Source: Coriobacteriia bacterium
GTDB lineage: Bacteria > Actinomycetota > Coriobacteriia > Anaerosomatales > PALSA-660
Reading direction: 5' to 3'
Assembly (NCBI GenBank): GCA_025361335.1
Contig: JANYAK010000003.1
Location: 47,341 to 111,340, forward strand
Length of the DNA stretch: 64,000 nt
The position numbers and the translations under genes are program-made. Below are positions 17,718 through 26,771 of this stretch, piece after piece. A model generated the notes under the pieces. It ran no database searches, was not told the origin of the DNA, and saw only the letters and a list, made by a program, of their open reading frames with translations. Each line of letters begins with the position of its first letter. Positions within the stretch are counted from its first letter, which is position 1.

Positions 17718-18869
17718 TCACTTCGCGCTCGCCAGGTACTCCATGATCCCCGCTGTCATCCCGGCCGCCAGCTTGTCTCGGTAGGCCGGCTTGTTCGCGA
17801 GCTTGTCGTCGTCCGCGTTCGACATGAAGCCGCACTCCACGATGATCGTGGGGCGCTTGGCCCAGTTGAAGCCCGTCATGTCGGCGCGACCGACCACCTT
17901 GGCGTCTCGTGCGCCTGTGGCCTTCAACACGGCGGCGTGGACCAGTTGCGCTGCCCTCTTGCTCTGAGCCTCGATCGGCGCCACCCACGCGTTGCCGTGC
18001 GGGAACAAGGTCGAGATCCCACGGACCGTATGGTTGCTCGAGCCGTTCAGATGCACCCTGATCGTGAGCGCGGCACCCGCCTCGTTGCCGATGACCGCCC
18101 GCCGCGAGTTCGCGATGTTCACGTCGTCGGTGGTCCTCACCATGATCACTCGGACGCCCGAGGCCTCCAGGCGCCCGCGCAGTCGCAGGCTGATCGCGAG
18201 GGCCTGCTGGTACTCGGGGACCTTCGTGAAAACGCCCGTCGCGCCGTACGCGACCTTCGCCTTCCTCACGGACGAGCCCGGGCCGATCGGCTCGAGCGTC
18301 GTGTCGGCATGCGCCTGGTGGCCCGGGTCGATGACGACGACGGGCTGGGCGCCCTGCGGAAGGCCGGCGGCCCTCGGGTTGTAGTGGATGGTGACCGAGT
18401 CGCCGGTCCTGAGTCGCGTGCCCGCGGGGGGCGCTTGGGACAGGACCGTGTCGGGGGCGGCGACGCCGGTGGGCTGGTCCGCGACCCGAGTGAGGGTCTT
18501 GAAGCCGGCCACCTGCAGCAGCATCTCCGCCGTGGACAGCGCCTTTCCGACGACGTCGGGCACCTCCACCTCGACGGAGGCGGTCGCCGCTGCCGAGGCG
18601 GTGCCGATATCCGACCCCCCGACACCGTCCGAAGCGACGATCGAACGCGCCCGTCCGCTCGCCGAGGCGGTCGTGGCTAGACTCGAGGCGCGGGGAGTGC
18701 CCTGAGCCTGGAGAATCACCACGGCCGCAATCACGATGATAGACGCGACGATGGCCGACGCCACCAGCGGGATCTTCCACGGCGCGCGCCTGCGCACGGT
18801 CGCCTCCGTGCGGCGCGAGATGCGCGGGCCGGCCGCGCGCCCTCGTTTCTCCATGCGTGAGATGCTCAT
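17718..18869 (-). CDS. N-acetylmuramoyl-L-alanine amidase with N-terminal TM and a PASTA-like domain
   Basis: VEVPDVVGKALSTAEMLLQVAGFK...SQAPPAGTRLRTGDSVTI (PASTA-like); VVVIDPGHQ, ALTIRVHLNGS, ECGFMSNADDD (Amidase_3). Confidence 0.9.
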   Translation of the reverse strand: MSISRMEKRGRAAGPRISRRTEATVRRRAPWKIPLVASAIVASIIVIAAVVILQAQGTPRASSLATTASASGRARSIVASDGVGGSDIGTASAAATASVEVEVPDVVGKALSTAEMLLQVAGFKTLTRVADQPTGVAAPDTVLSQAPPAGTRLRTGDSVTIHYNPRAAGLPQGAQPVVVIDPGHQAHADTTLEPIGPGSSVRKAKVAYGATGVFTKVPEYQQALAISLRLRGRLEASGVRVIMVRTTDDVNIANSRRAVIGNEAGAALTIRVHLNGSSNHTVRGISTLFPHGNAWVAPIEAQSKRAAQLVHAAVLKATGARDAKVVGRADMTGFNWAKRPTIIVECGFMSNADDDKLANKPAYRDKLAAGMTAGIMEYLASAK

Positions 18870-18922
18870 AGGGCGATGTCAGATCCCTGGGTTCCGGAGC
18901 GTGGGCTCCGCTGTGGTCGGTA

Positions 18923-18997
18923 TGGTGGGCCCGGTAGGATTCGAACCTACAACCAAGGGATTATGAGTCCCCTGCTCCACCATTGAGCTACGGGCCC
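18923..18997 (-). tRNA. tRNA with CAT anticodon (Ile2 or elongator Met), CCA encoded
   Basis: GGGCCCGTAGCTCAATGGTGGAGCAGGGGACTCATAATCCCTTGGTTGTAGGTTCGAATCCTACCGGGCCCACCA. Confidence 0.9.
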
Positions 18998-19185
18998 GGG
19001 AGGGATCGCGCCGAGGTCAGCGCAATCATCGCGGCCGGTGCGATCACCGGCCTCACGCGCCGGACCGCCGGCGCACAGGCACGAGTCTACTACACCGTCC
19101 GCATGCGGTGCGCTCCGGCGGTTCCGGCGGCCACCACGTGGTTACCGTCACACACGGGTGCTCCCGGAGGCGCCTGACCGCGTCC

Positions 19186-19584
19186 TCAGTACGCTCCGCG
19201 CGCGAACAGAACGGCGGGAACCGTGCGGAACAGCAGGGCGATGTCGAACCCGACAGACCAGTTCTCGATGTAGAACAGGTCGAGGCGCACCATCTCGCCG
19301 AAGGTCAGCGAACTTCGGCCGGAGACCTGCCACAGGCCGGTCATGCCAGGCAGAACCTCCATCCGGCGCCAGTGGTACTCCGTGTAGGCGTCCGTCTCGC
19401 CCGGGAGCGGCGGGCGCGGACCCACCAGCGACATGTCGCCGCGCAGCACGTTGATCAGCTGGGGGAACTCATCGATCGAAAACTTGCGCATCCACCGGCC
19501 GATGCGGGTCACGCTCAAGAGCCTTTGCACTGACTTCTGCAATTCAGGGGATACCTTAACGGTGAACAAGGGTGTTTGCGCCAT
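19186..19584 (-). pseudogene. Truncated bacterial sugar transferase (polyprenyl glycosylphosphotransferase C-terminal part)
   Basis: RIGRWMRKFSIDEFPQLINVLRGDMSLVGPRPPLPGETDAYTEYHWRRMEVLPGMTGLWQVSGRSSLTFGEMVRLDLFYIENWSVGFDIALLFRTVPAVLFARGAY; N-terminal TM part and the preceding catalytic segment are absent. Confidence 0.65.
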
Positions 19585-19598
19585 GCGAGGGCGTTGCC

Positions 19599-19604
19599 TA
19601 TAAT
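19599..19604 (+). promoter_or_regulatory. -10 box (TATAAT) of the tRNA-Asn promoter
   Basis: gcctataatccg, about 40 nt upstream of the tRNA. Confidence 0.55.
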
Positions 19605-19644
19605 CCGTTCCCGTGCGTCGACGCCGATCGTGTGGCGGCCATAC

Positions 19645-19719
19645 TCCTCGGTAGCTCAATGGTAGAGCGTCCGGCTGTTAACCGGGATGTTGTAGGTTCG
19701 AGTCCTACCCGAGGAGCCA
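19645..19719 (+). tRNA. tRNA-Asn (anticodon GTT), CCA encoded
   Basis: TCCTCGGTAGCTCAATGGTAGAGCGTCCGGCTGTTAACCGGGATGTTGTAGGTTCGAGTCCTACCCGAGGAGCCA. Confidence 0.95.
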
Positions 19720-19732
19720 CAGACAGACATTG

Positions 19733-19758
19733 AAGGGCCCCGCCATGGCGGGGCCCTT
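19733..19758. terminator. Intrinsic terminator after tRNA-Asn
   Basis: AAGGGCCCCGCC-AT-GGCGGGGCCCTT followed by ctgc; near-perfect palindrome. Confidence 0.8.
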
Positions 19759-19861
19759 CTGCATCCCATGACATCCCCCTGCCCCAGGCGCGCATCTCTG
19801 CGCCTTCCGGGGGTTGTATCGTTCGTCGGGGGACCAGCGGTAAGTATTGCGCGACGAACGG

Positions 19862-20836
19862 CTAGTCGAGGAAGTCCCTCAGCTTGCCGGACCTGGACGG
19901 GTGCCGCAGCTTCAGGAGCGTCTTCGCCTCGATCTGGCGTATGCGCTCCCGAGTCACTCCGAACTCGCGGCCGACTTCCTCGAGCGTCCGAGGATGTCCG
20001 TCGATGAGGCCGTAGCGCAATTCGATGACCCGTCGCTCACGCTCGGGCAGACCGTCGAGGACCCGCCCCAGCTGCAGCTGCATCATGGTGACGGTCGCCG
20101 CGTCCAAGGGCGCGACGGCATCTGAGTCGGGCAACAGGTCGCCCAACTCGCTGTCGCCTTCGTCCCCGATCGGCGTCTGGAGGCTCACGGGCTCCTGCGA
20201 GATCTTGAGCACCTCGCGCACCTTGTCGACCGTCATCTCCAGCTCTTCGCCTATCTCCTCTTCACTCGGCTCTCGACCGAGTTCCTGGAGCAGGCGTCGC
20301 TGGACGCGGACCACCTTGTTCATAGTCTCGACCATGTGCACGGGCACGCGTATGGTCCGCGCCTGGTCGGCGATGGCCCGGGAGATCGCCTGCCTGATCC
20401 ACCAGGTCGCGTATGTGGAGAACTTGAAACCTCTGGTGTGGTCGAACTTCTCAGCCGCGCGTATGAGCCCCAGGTTGCCCTCCTGGATGAGGTCCAGCAA
20501 CGGCATCGAGCGCACCACGTAACGCCGCGCGATCGATACGACCAGACGGAGGTTGGCCGCCACCAGATGCCGCTTGGCTGCCAGGCCCGCGGTCTCCAGG
20601 CGCCGCAGGCGGCGATCCTCGGCCGCGGACAGCTTCTGGCCGCTCTCCTCGGCGCTCGCCAGGGCGGCGGTCGCTTCGACGCCGGCCTCGATCTCCTTGG
20701 CCAGCTTCACTTCCATGGCAGCGTTGAGAAGCGGGACTCTGCCTATCTCCTTCAGATACATCCGGACCGGGTCCGGAGTCGCATGCCCGCTGGACTCCGA
20801 CGACAGCTGACGGGTCCGGGTGTTGACCTTCGACAC
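19862..20836 (-). CDS. RNA polymerase sigma-70 family factor, RpoD paralog (GTG start after GGAGG)
   Basis: [106 protein letters not shown]. Confidence 0.95.
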   Translation of the reverse strand: MSKVNTRTRQLSSESSGHATPDPVRMYLKEIGRVPLLNAAMEVKLAKEIEAGVEATAALASAEESGQKLSAAEDRRLRRLETAGLAAKRHLVAANLRLVVSIARRYVVRSMPLLDLIQEGNLGLIRAAEKFDHTRGFKFSTYATWWIRQAISRAIADQARTIRVPVHMVETMNKVVRVQRRLLQELGREPSEEEIGEELEMTVDKVREVLKISQEPVSLQTPIGDEGDSELGDLLPDSDAVAPLDAATVTMMQLQLGRVLDGLPERERRVIELRYGLIDGHPRTLEEVGREFGVTRERIRQIEAKTLLKLRHPSRSGKLRDFLD

Positions 20837-20943
20837 AGGTGCCTCCACGTGATCGCTGATGTGATGGCCGTTTGGGTGATGTACCAACGCCCCGGCCCAC
20901 GCAAACATCTCGAACGGATAGGATCGTGCCGCGCGGCTCGCCG

Positions 20944-22362
20944 CTACTCCAGGTAGTCCTTCAACTTGCTGGACCTGGAGGGGTGTCGCAACTTGCATAG
21001 CGTCTTGCTTTCGATCTGCCGGATGCGCTCGCGGGTGACCCCGAACTCCCGGCCGACCTCCTCGAGCGTGCGCGGATGCCCGTCGATCAGGCCGAATCGC
21101 AGCTCGATGACCTTGCGTTCCCGCTCCGACAGCGAGTCGAGGACGCGCCCGAGCTGCGTCTGCAGCATGGAGAAGCTGGCCGCGTCCGGCGGGACGATCG
21201 CCTTGGAATCCTCGATGAAGTCCCCGAGTTGACTGTCCTCTTCCTCGCCGATGGGAGTCTCGAGGCTGACGGGCTCCTGGGATATCTTGAGGATCTCGCG
21301 GACTCGTTCCGCGGTCATCTCCATCTGGCCGCCGATCTCGTCCGGCGACGGCTCCCGGCCGAGTTCCTGCAGCAGCTGACGCTGCACGCGGATCAGCTTG
21401 TTGATGGTCTCGACCATGTGCACGGGGATGCGGATGGTGCGCGCTTGGTCGGCGATCGCGCGGGTGATGGCCTGCCTGATCCACCACGTCGCATAGGTCG
21501 AGAATTTGTATCCCTTGGTGTAGTCGAACTTCTCCACCGCGCGGATGAGCCCGAGGTTGCCCTCCTGGATCAGGTCGAGGAACAGCATCCCCCGACCGAC
21601 ATACCGCTTCGCGATGGACACCACCAGGCGCAGGTTCGCCTCGACCAGACCGCGCTTGGCATTCATGCCAAGGCTCTCGATGCGCTCGAGCCGCCGGCGT
21701 TCCGCACCGTCGAGCTTGACCGCGTGCGACATGGCGTCCTCGAGAAGATCGGTCGCGATCAGCCCGGCTTCGATCTCCTTGGCGAGCTTGACCTCCATCG
21801 CCGCGTTCAGCAGAGGGACCTTCCCGATCTCCTTCAGGTACATGCGCACCGGGTCAGCCGTGAGCGGCTGGAGGTGGTGGTGGTCGTTGCGCCGCTTCGA
21901 CTTCCTCTTGGTGGCCTTCGGCGCGGACTTCGGGACCGCGATGTCGATGACCTCGACATCCGCAGGCGGCAGCCCGACAGGGTCCGCCACCGGGATCCCG
22001 ACGTCGATGTCGGTGCGGGCGGCCATCGTGGACGACACCTCGTCGCCTTCCAAGATCATGTCGGCGTCGTCGGGTGTCACGGGCTCCACGTCGTCAATGA
22101 CCTCGATCTTGGAACGCGCGAACGTCCCGTAGATGTTGCCCACCTGCTCCGGGCTCAGATCGATCTCGCCCAATGCCGTGGAGATCTCGTCTTCGGTCAG
22201 GCGCCCCTTGACCTTACCCAAGTCGAGCAGGGCGAGAACCTCAGGAAGGGCGAGCTCCGCCGCGGCCTCATCCGCCTTCGCGGACTTGACGGCTACCGCG
22301 GTTCCGGCTGGCTTCTTGAGATCGTCGGATTGCTTGGCCTTCACGGTCACGTGACTCCTCAT
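20944..22362 (-). CDS. rpoD: Primary RNA polymerase sigma factor
   Basis: 472 aa with region 1.1-like N-terminus and all sigma-70 regions 1.2 to 4.2; directly downstream of dnaG. Confidence 0.93.
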   Translation of the reverse strand: MRSHVTVKAKQSDDLKKPAGTAVAVKSAKADEAAAELALPEVLALLDLGKVKGRLTEDEISTALGEIDLSPEQVGNIYGTFARSKIEVIDDVEPVTPDDADMILEGDEVSSTMAARTDIDVGIPVADPVGLPPADVEVIDIAVPKSAPKATKRKSKRRNDHHHLQPLTADPVRMYLKEIGKVPLLNAAMEVKLAKEIEAGLIATDLLEDAMSHAVKLDGAERRRLERIESLGMNAKRGLVEANLRLVVSIAKRYVGRGMLFLDLIQEGNLGLIRAVEKFDYTKGYKFSTYATWWIRQAITRAIADQARTIRIPVHMVETINKLIRVQRQLLQELGREPSPDEIGGQMEMTAERVREILKISQEPVSLETPIGEEEDSQLGDFIEDSKAIVPPDAASFSMLQTQLGRVLDSLSERERKVIELRFGLIDGHPRTLEEVGREFGVTRERIRQIESKTLCKLRHPSRSSKLKDYLE

Positions 22363-24239
22363 GCCTTCGCGTCGGGCTCTTGCCCGGCCCGCAGCGTCTC
22401 GATCTGACGCTGCAGCGCCGCCACCCTGCGGAACAGTTCGTCGTAACCAGCCGGATCCTTGAGTGGGTCGGTGTCTTGCATCCTCGATTGCATACGCAGT
22501 ATTTGACGCCGGAGGGCGAATCCCTTGATACGGTCCACGGTCTCACGGAACGTGGCGATCACTGCATCGCGCTCTGGGGCGTCGACCAGCCAGTTACTGA
22601 GCTCCTCGGCAAGTTCGGGCTCGATCGCGGCGACCGCCCTGTAGAGGTCCTTCCCCACGGCATCCGCGGAAGCGATCACGGCTTCGGCCAGCCTGCGATC
22701 GGCCGAGTCCGTGATCATGTCCTCTTCTGAAAGCAAATCCCGTACCTCTCCGCGCAGCTCAGGCACCACCGTGATCGCGCGAAGGATCTCGAATTCGGCG
22801 CGGCTTCCTGCGTCGAGCGTCCGCACCCGCCGCTTCGCGCCCGCCTCCCCCGCCGCGAGCCCCCCGACGGGCTCCGGGTCGCTGTCTCGCGCCGCGCCCG
22901 TGAACTCGGGCTGCGCCGAGCGGGCCGCCGTCATGACCGTCTCGAAGTCGGTGAGCAGGCGCCCCGCAACATAGCTGGCGTAGTCCTGTGCGAGGATCGA
23001 TCCCCGCACGCTCGCGAGCGTGCGCCCGGCCGCCGACAGGGCTTGCGAGCGCCCCTCGGGCGTCGTCAGGTCGTGAGCGTCCAATCTACGGTCGATCACG
23101 AACCGCAGAAGGGGCACCGCGTCGGCTAGGAGCGCCGCGGTCGCGTCGAGGCCGGCGCTGCCCACGAAGTCGGCGGGATCCTGCCCACCCGGGATGATCG
23201 CCACCGCGAGGTCGAGGCGCGAGCTGCCGGCCTCCGGCGTGGAGGAGCGGTCGAGGAACTCCGCGGCGCGATCGGCCGCGCGCAGACCCGCCTCGTCACC
23301 GTCGAACAGGTAGACGATCCGCTTCGCGAACCTGGCCAGCAGTTTCACGTGCCGGGCGCCGAGCGCGGTCCCCAGCGTGGCCACCACATTGCCGATGCCC
23401 GCCTCGTGCAGCGCGATGACGTCCGTGTACCCCTCGACGACCACCGCGGTCCCGCTCTGGACGATCGCGTTCTTCGCCACGTTGATGGCGTACAGGTTCG
23501 AGGACTTGTGAAAGATGGGGGTATCCGAAGAGTTGAGGTACTTGGGCTGGCCATCGCCGATGACGCGTCCGCCGAAAGCGATGGTCTTGCCCGACACGTC
23601 CGCTATGGGGAACATCACCCGGTTGAAGAACCGGTCCTTGATCTCGCCCGCTCTTCCGCGGCCGCTGCCGTCCTCCAGCAGACCGAGGTTCGCGGCCACG
23701 ATCTCGTCGCGCGTGAAGCCGGCCTTCGCCAGATGCCCCGACAGCGGGCTCCCCTTCCCCGACGCATATCCCAGCTTCCAGCGCTTGGCCACGTCGAGTC
23801 CGAAACCGCGCCCCTTGAGGTAGTCCCGCGCCGTCTGCGCGCCCGCCTCCGTGGAGCTCGTGAGAGCTGCATGGTAGAAGTCCGCCGTCGCCTCGCACGC
23901 CGAGATGAGGCGCTCGCGCTGACCGGTCGGCAGGCCTCCAGCCTCCTCGCGGATCTCGATGTGCGCGCGCTCAGCGAGCTGGCGGGCGGCCTCGGGGAAC
24001 TCGAGGTTCTCGATGCGCATGACGTAGCCGAACGCGTCACCTCCCAAGCCGCAGCCGAAGCAGTGCCACAGCTGGGTTCCGGGATCGACCTTGAAGCTCG
24101 ACGTCTTCTCCCCGTGGAAGGGGCACAGCCCCCAGAACAGGCGGCCCTTCTGGCGGAGGGGGACCGTCTCCGAGATGAGCTGGACGAGGTCGGTCGCCTC
24201 GCGCACCCGCATGACGTCCTCTTCGGAGATCCTGCCCAC
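22359..24239 (-). CDS. dnaG: DNA primase
   Basis: [87 protein letters not shown]. Confidence 0.97.
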   Translation of the reverse strand: MGRISEEDVMRVREATDLVQLISETVPLRQKGRLFWGLCPFHGEKTSSFKVDPGTQLWHCFGCGLGGDAFGYVMRIENLEFPEAARQLAERAHIEIREEAGGLPTGQRERLISACEATADFYHAALTSSTEAGAQTARDYLKGRGFGLDVAKRWKLGYASGKGSPLSGHLAKAGFTRDEIVAANLGLLEDGSGRGRAGEIKDRFFNRVMFPIADVSGKTIAFGGRVIGDGQPKYLNSSDTPIFHKSSNLYAINVAKNAIVQSGTAVVVEGYTDVIALHEAGIGNVVATLGTALGARHVKLLARFAKRIVYLFDGDEAGLRAADRAAEFLDRSSTPEAGSSRLDLAVAIIPGGQDPADFVGSAGLDATAALLADAVPLLRFVIDRRLDAHDLTTPEGRSQALSAAGRTLASVRGSILAQDYASYVAGRLLTDFETVMTAARSAQPEFTGAARDSDPEPVGGLAAGEAGAKRRVRTLDAGSRAEFEILRAITVVPELRGEVRDLLSEEDMITDSADRRLAEAVIASADAVGKDLYRAVAAIEPELAEELSNWLVDAPERDAVIATFRETVDRIKGFALRRQILRMQSRMQDTDPLKDPAGYDELFRRVAALQRQIETLRAGQEPDAKA

Positions 24240-24324
24240 GACCCACCTCCTCGCTTCCCTTGTTCGGCGCGTCAGCGCTCGTCCCTGTGTTACCGTGCCG
24301 ACGCGCCACGGCGACCACGCGACG

Positions 24325-24365
24325 CGGGTGCTCCCGAGTCCCAAGAGGGGACCCGGGAGCACCCG
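24325..24365. terminator. Long GC hairpin, candidate terminator of the proximal hppA gene
   Basis: CGGGTGCTCCCG-AGTCCC-AAGAG-GGGAC-C-CGGGAGCACCCG. Confidence 0.6.
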
Positions 24366-24431
24366 GTCGTGCCCTATGCGTGCAGTCTGCCGCGCCCGCC
24401 GCGGACCTTCGTCGCGCGAACGGGGCCGGAC

Positions 24432-26579
24432 CTACCCCCGCGTGAAGAGCGGGGCGAACACGACGGCGATGACGGACATCACCTTGATGAGGATGTTCAT
24501 CGAAGGACCGGCGGTGTCCTTGAACGGGTCGCCGACAGTGTCGCCGACGACGGTGGCCTTGTGCGTGTCGGAGTTCTTGCCGCCGAGCTGGCCGCCCTCG
24601 ACGTACTTCTTGGCGTTGTCCCACGCCCCCCCGGCGTTCGCCATGAAGATGGCGAGAAGGAAGCCGACGACGAGCGAGCCGGCGAGGAACCCGCCGAGCG
24701 CGCTCTTGCTCCACAGGCCCATGATGATCGGCAGCGCCACGGTCAGCGATGCCGGAAGCACCATCTCGCGCAGAGCGGCGCTCGTGGCGATGTCGACGCA
24801 CTTGCCGTACTCGCCCTCGACGCCTTCGACGCCCTCGCGCAGGCCGGTGATCTCGCGGAACTGGCGGCGGACCTCCTCGATCCTGGCCTGGGCGGCGCGA
24901 CCGACGGCGTTGATCGCCATCGACGAGAACAGGAACGGGAACATGCCACCGATGAACAGGCCGATGATGACCTTGTTGTCCAAGATGTCGATCGTGGTCA
25001 GACCGACCTTGGAAGCGTAGAGCTGGAAGTACGCGAGCGCGGTGACCGCGGCCGAGGCGATGGCGAAGCCCTTCGCGATGGCGGCGGTGGTGTTGCCCAC
25101 CGAGTCCAGCGAGTCCGTGATGGCGCGGACCTCGGGGCCCTGATGGCTCATCTCGGAGATGCCGCCCGCGTTGTCGGCGATGGGCCCGTAGGCGTCCACG
25201 GCGACGACGATGCCGGTCGTGGCCAGCATGCCGATGGCGGAGAGGCCGACGGCGAAGATGCCGCCGCCGTCAGGCATGGCCCAGTTGCCCGCGTAGTAGC
25301 TCACACCCATCGCGATGACCAGGAAGACGATCGACGCCGCGGTGGACTGCATGCCGGTCGCGAGACCGGACAGGATGACGGTCGCCGGACCGGTCTTGCC
25401 GGCCTCGGCGATCTTCTTGACGGCGCTGTACGCGTCCGACGTGTAGATCTCCGAGGCCTGGCCGATGGCCATGCCGGCCGCCAGCCCCACGAAGATGGCG
25501 ATGAAGAAGCCGAGCGGGTTGACGACGGCGTGGCTGACGGTCGCGCCCGCGACAACGGACGTGAACGCCGTGCCGACCGGCAGAAGCCACATGACGAGGA
25601 AGTAGCACGCGATCAACGTCAGGATCGCGGCGCCGTAGGTGCCGGTGGAGAGCGCACGGCCGGGGTGGCCATCCTCCTTGCCGCGGACGAACAGCGTGGC
25701 GATGGCGGAGCACACCATGCCGACGGCGGCGATCAGGACCGGCAGCAGCGCGCCCTTGAACCCGAGGTAGAGAGCGCCCAGGGCGAGCGGCGCGACGATC
25801 GCGCCGACGTACGACTCGTAGAGGTCGGCGCCCATGCCGGCCACATCGCCGACGTTGTCGCCGACGTTGTCCGCGATGACGGCCGGGTTGCGGGGGTCGT
25901 CCTCGGGGATGCCGGCCTCGACCTTGCCGACCAGGTCGGCGCCGACGTCAGCGGCCTTGGTGTAGATGCCGCCGCCGACACGCGCAAAGAGCGCGATCGT
26001 GCTCGCGCCGAGACCAAATCCCGGGATGACATCGGAGAAGATCGTGGAGGCCGGAAGCGTCATACCGAAGATGCTCCACGCGGCGCCCTCGACGATCGCG
26101 AGGTCCTTGACGAGCCCCGTCGCGTACAGGAGCACGATGAAACACAGCGAGACGCCGAGCAGACCGAGACCGGCGACGGTCAGGCCCATGACGGCGCCGC
26201 CGCGGAACGCGACCTCGAGCGCTTTGGGCATGCTCTTCGTCGCGGCCTGCGTGGTGCGCGAGTTCGCGCGGGTGGCGATGGTCAGCCCGATGAAGCCGGC
26301 CGAGCCCGAGAACACGGCGCCGATCAGGTACGCGATCGACATGACCCATCCGCCGCTGGCGGACAGGAAGACGCCCATCGCGATCGCGACGGCCACGAGC
26401 ACGATCGCGATAACGCGGTACTCACGGGTGAGGAACGCCAGCGCGCCCTCCTGGATGTGCTTCGATATCTTCTGCATGAGCGGCGTGCCCGCGTCCTGCT
26501 TGAGCACCCACATCGCATAGTAGCCGGCTGTTCCCAGGCCCACCAGCGCGCAGGCGATCGCCACCAACACGTACGACAT
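24432..26579 (-). CDS. hppA: Membrane-bound pyrophosphatase, K+-dependent type by GNTTAA motif
   Basis: ADVGADLVGKVEAGIPEDDPRNPAVIADNVGDNVGDVAGMGADLYESY; DAYGPIADNAGGISEMS; SVGNTTAAIAKGFAI; NAGGAWDNAKKYVE; GDTVGDPFKDTAGPSMN. Confidence 0.97.
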   Translation of the reverse strand: MSYVLVAIACALVGLGTAGYYAMWVLKQDAGTPLMQKISKHIQEGALAFLTREYRVIAIVLVAVAIAMGVFLSASGGWVMSIAYLIGAVFSGSAGFIGLTIATRANSRTTQAATKSMPKALEVAFRGGAVMGLTVAGLGLLGVSLCFIVLLYATGLVKDLAIVEGAAWSIFGMTLPASTIFSDVIPGFGLGASTIALFARVGGGIYTKAADVGADLVGKVEAGIPEDDPRNPAVIADNVGDNVGDVAGMGADLYESYVGAIVAPLALGALYLGFKGALLPVLIAAVGMVCSAIATLFVRGKEDGHPGRALSTGTYGAAILTLIACYFLVMWLLPVGTAFTSVVAGATVSHAVVNPLGFFIAIFVGLAAGMAIGQASEIYTSDAYSAVKKIAEAGKTGPATVILSGLATGMQSTAASIVFLVIAMGVSYYAGNWAMPDGGGIFAVGLSAIGMLATTGIVVAVDAYGPIADNAGGISEMSHQGPEVRAITDSLDSVGNTTAAIAKGFAIASAAVTALAYFQLYASKVGLTTIDILDNKVIIGLFIGGMFPFLFSSMAINAVGRAAQARIEEVRRQFREITGLREGVEGVEGEYGKCVDIATSAALREMVLPASLTVALPIIMGLWSKSALGGFLAGSLVVGFLLAIFMANAGGAWDNAKKYVEGGQLGGKNSDTHKATVVGDTVGDPFKDTAGPSMNILIKVMSVIAVVFAPLFTRG

Positions 26580-26664
26580 ACACCACTCTCCCTCGTCCGT
26601 CCCTTGCGGGAAGTCCCTCTCCGGTGCCCTGTCGGTGCGCCGGGTGGTGCGCACACCTCAAGCT

Positions 26665-26684
26665 CGTGTACACCCCTGTACACG
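26665..26684. promoter_or_regulatory. Inverted repeat CGTGTACA-CCCC-TGTACACG upstream of the proximal hppA gene
   Basis: Perfect 8-bp arms, 4-bp spacer, about 85 nt upstream of the ATG. Confidence 0.45.
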
Positions 26685-26771
26685 TTTCGCAACACTCTAC
26701 CCAAAGGCCTGCATCGCGGCAATGCGTCCTTGCGTGCTGGGCCGTGTCGGATCGCGAGGTGACCGCGCGCC

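Noticed and set aside
23349-26762. 1137-aa plus-strand ORF across dnaG and hppA
   Set aside because: Composition (long runs rich in D, R, H, E, G) is the antisense image of hydrophobic hppA codons; high GC keeps the frame open.
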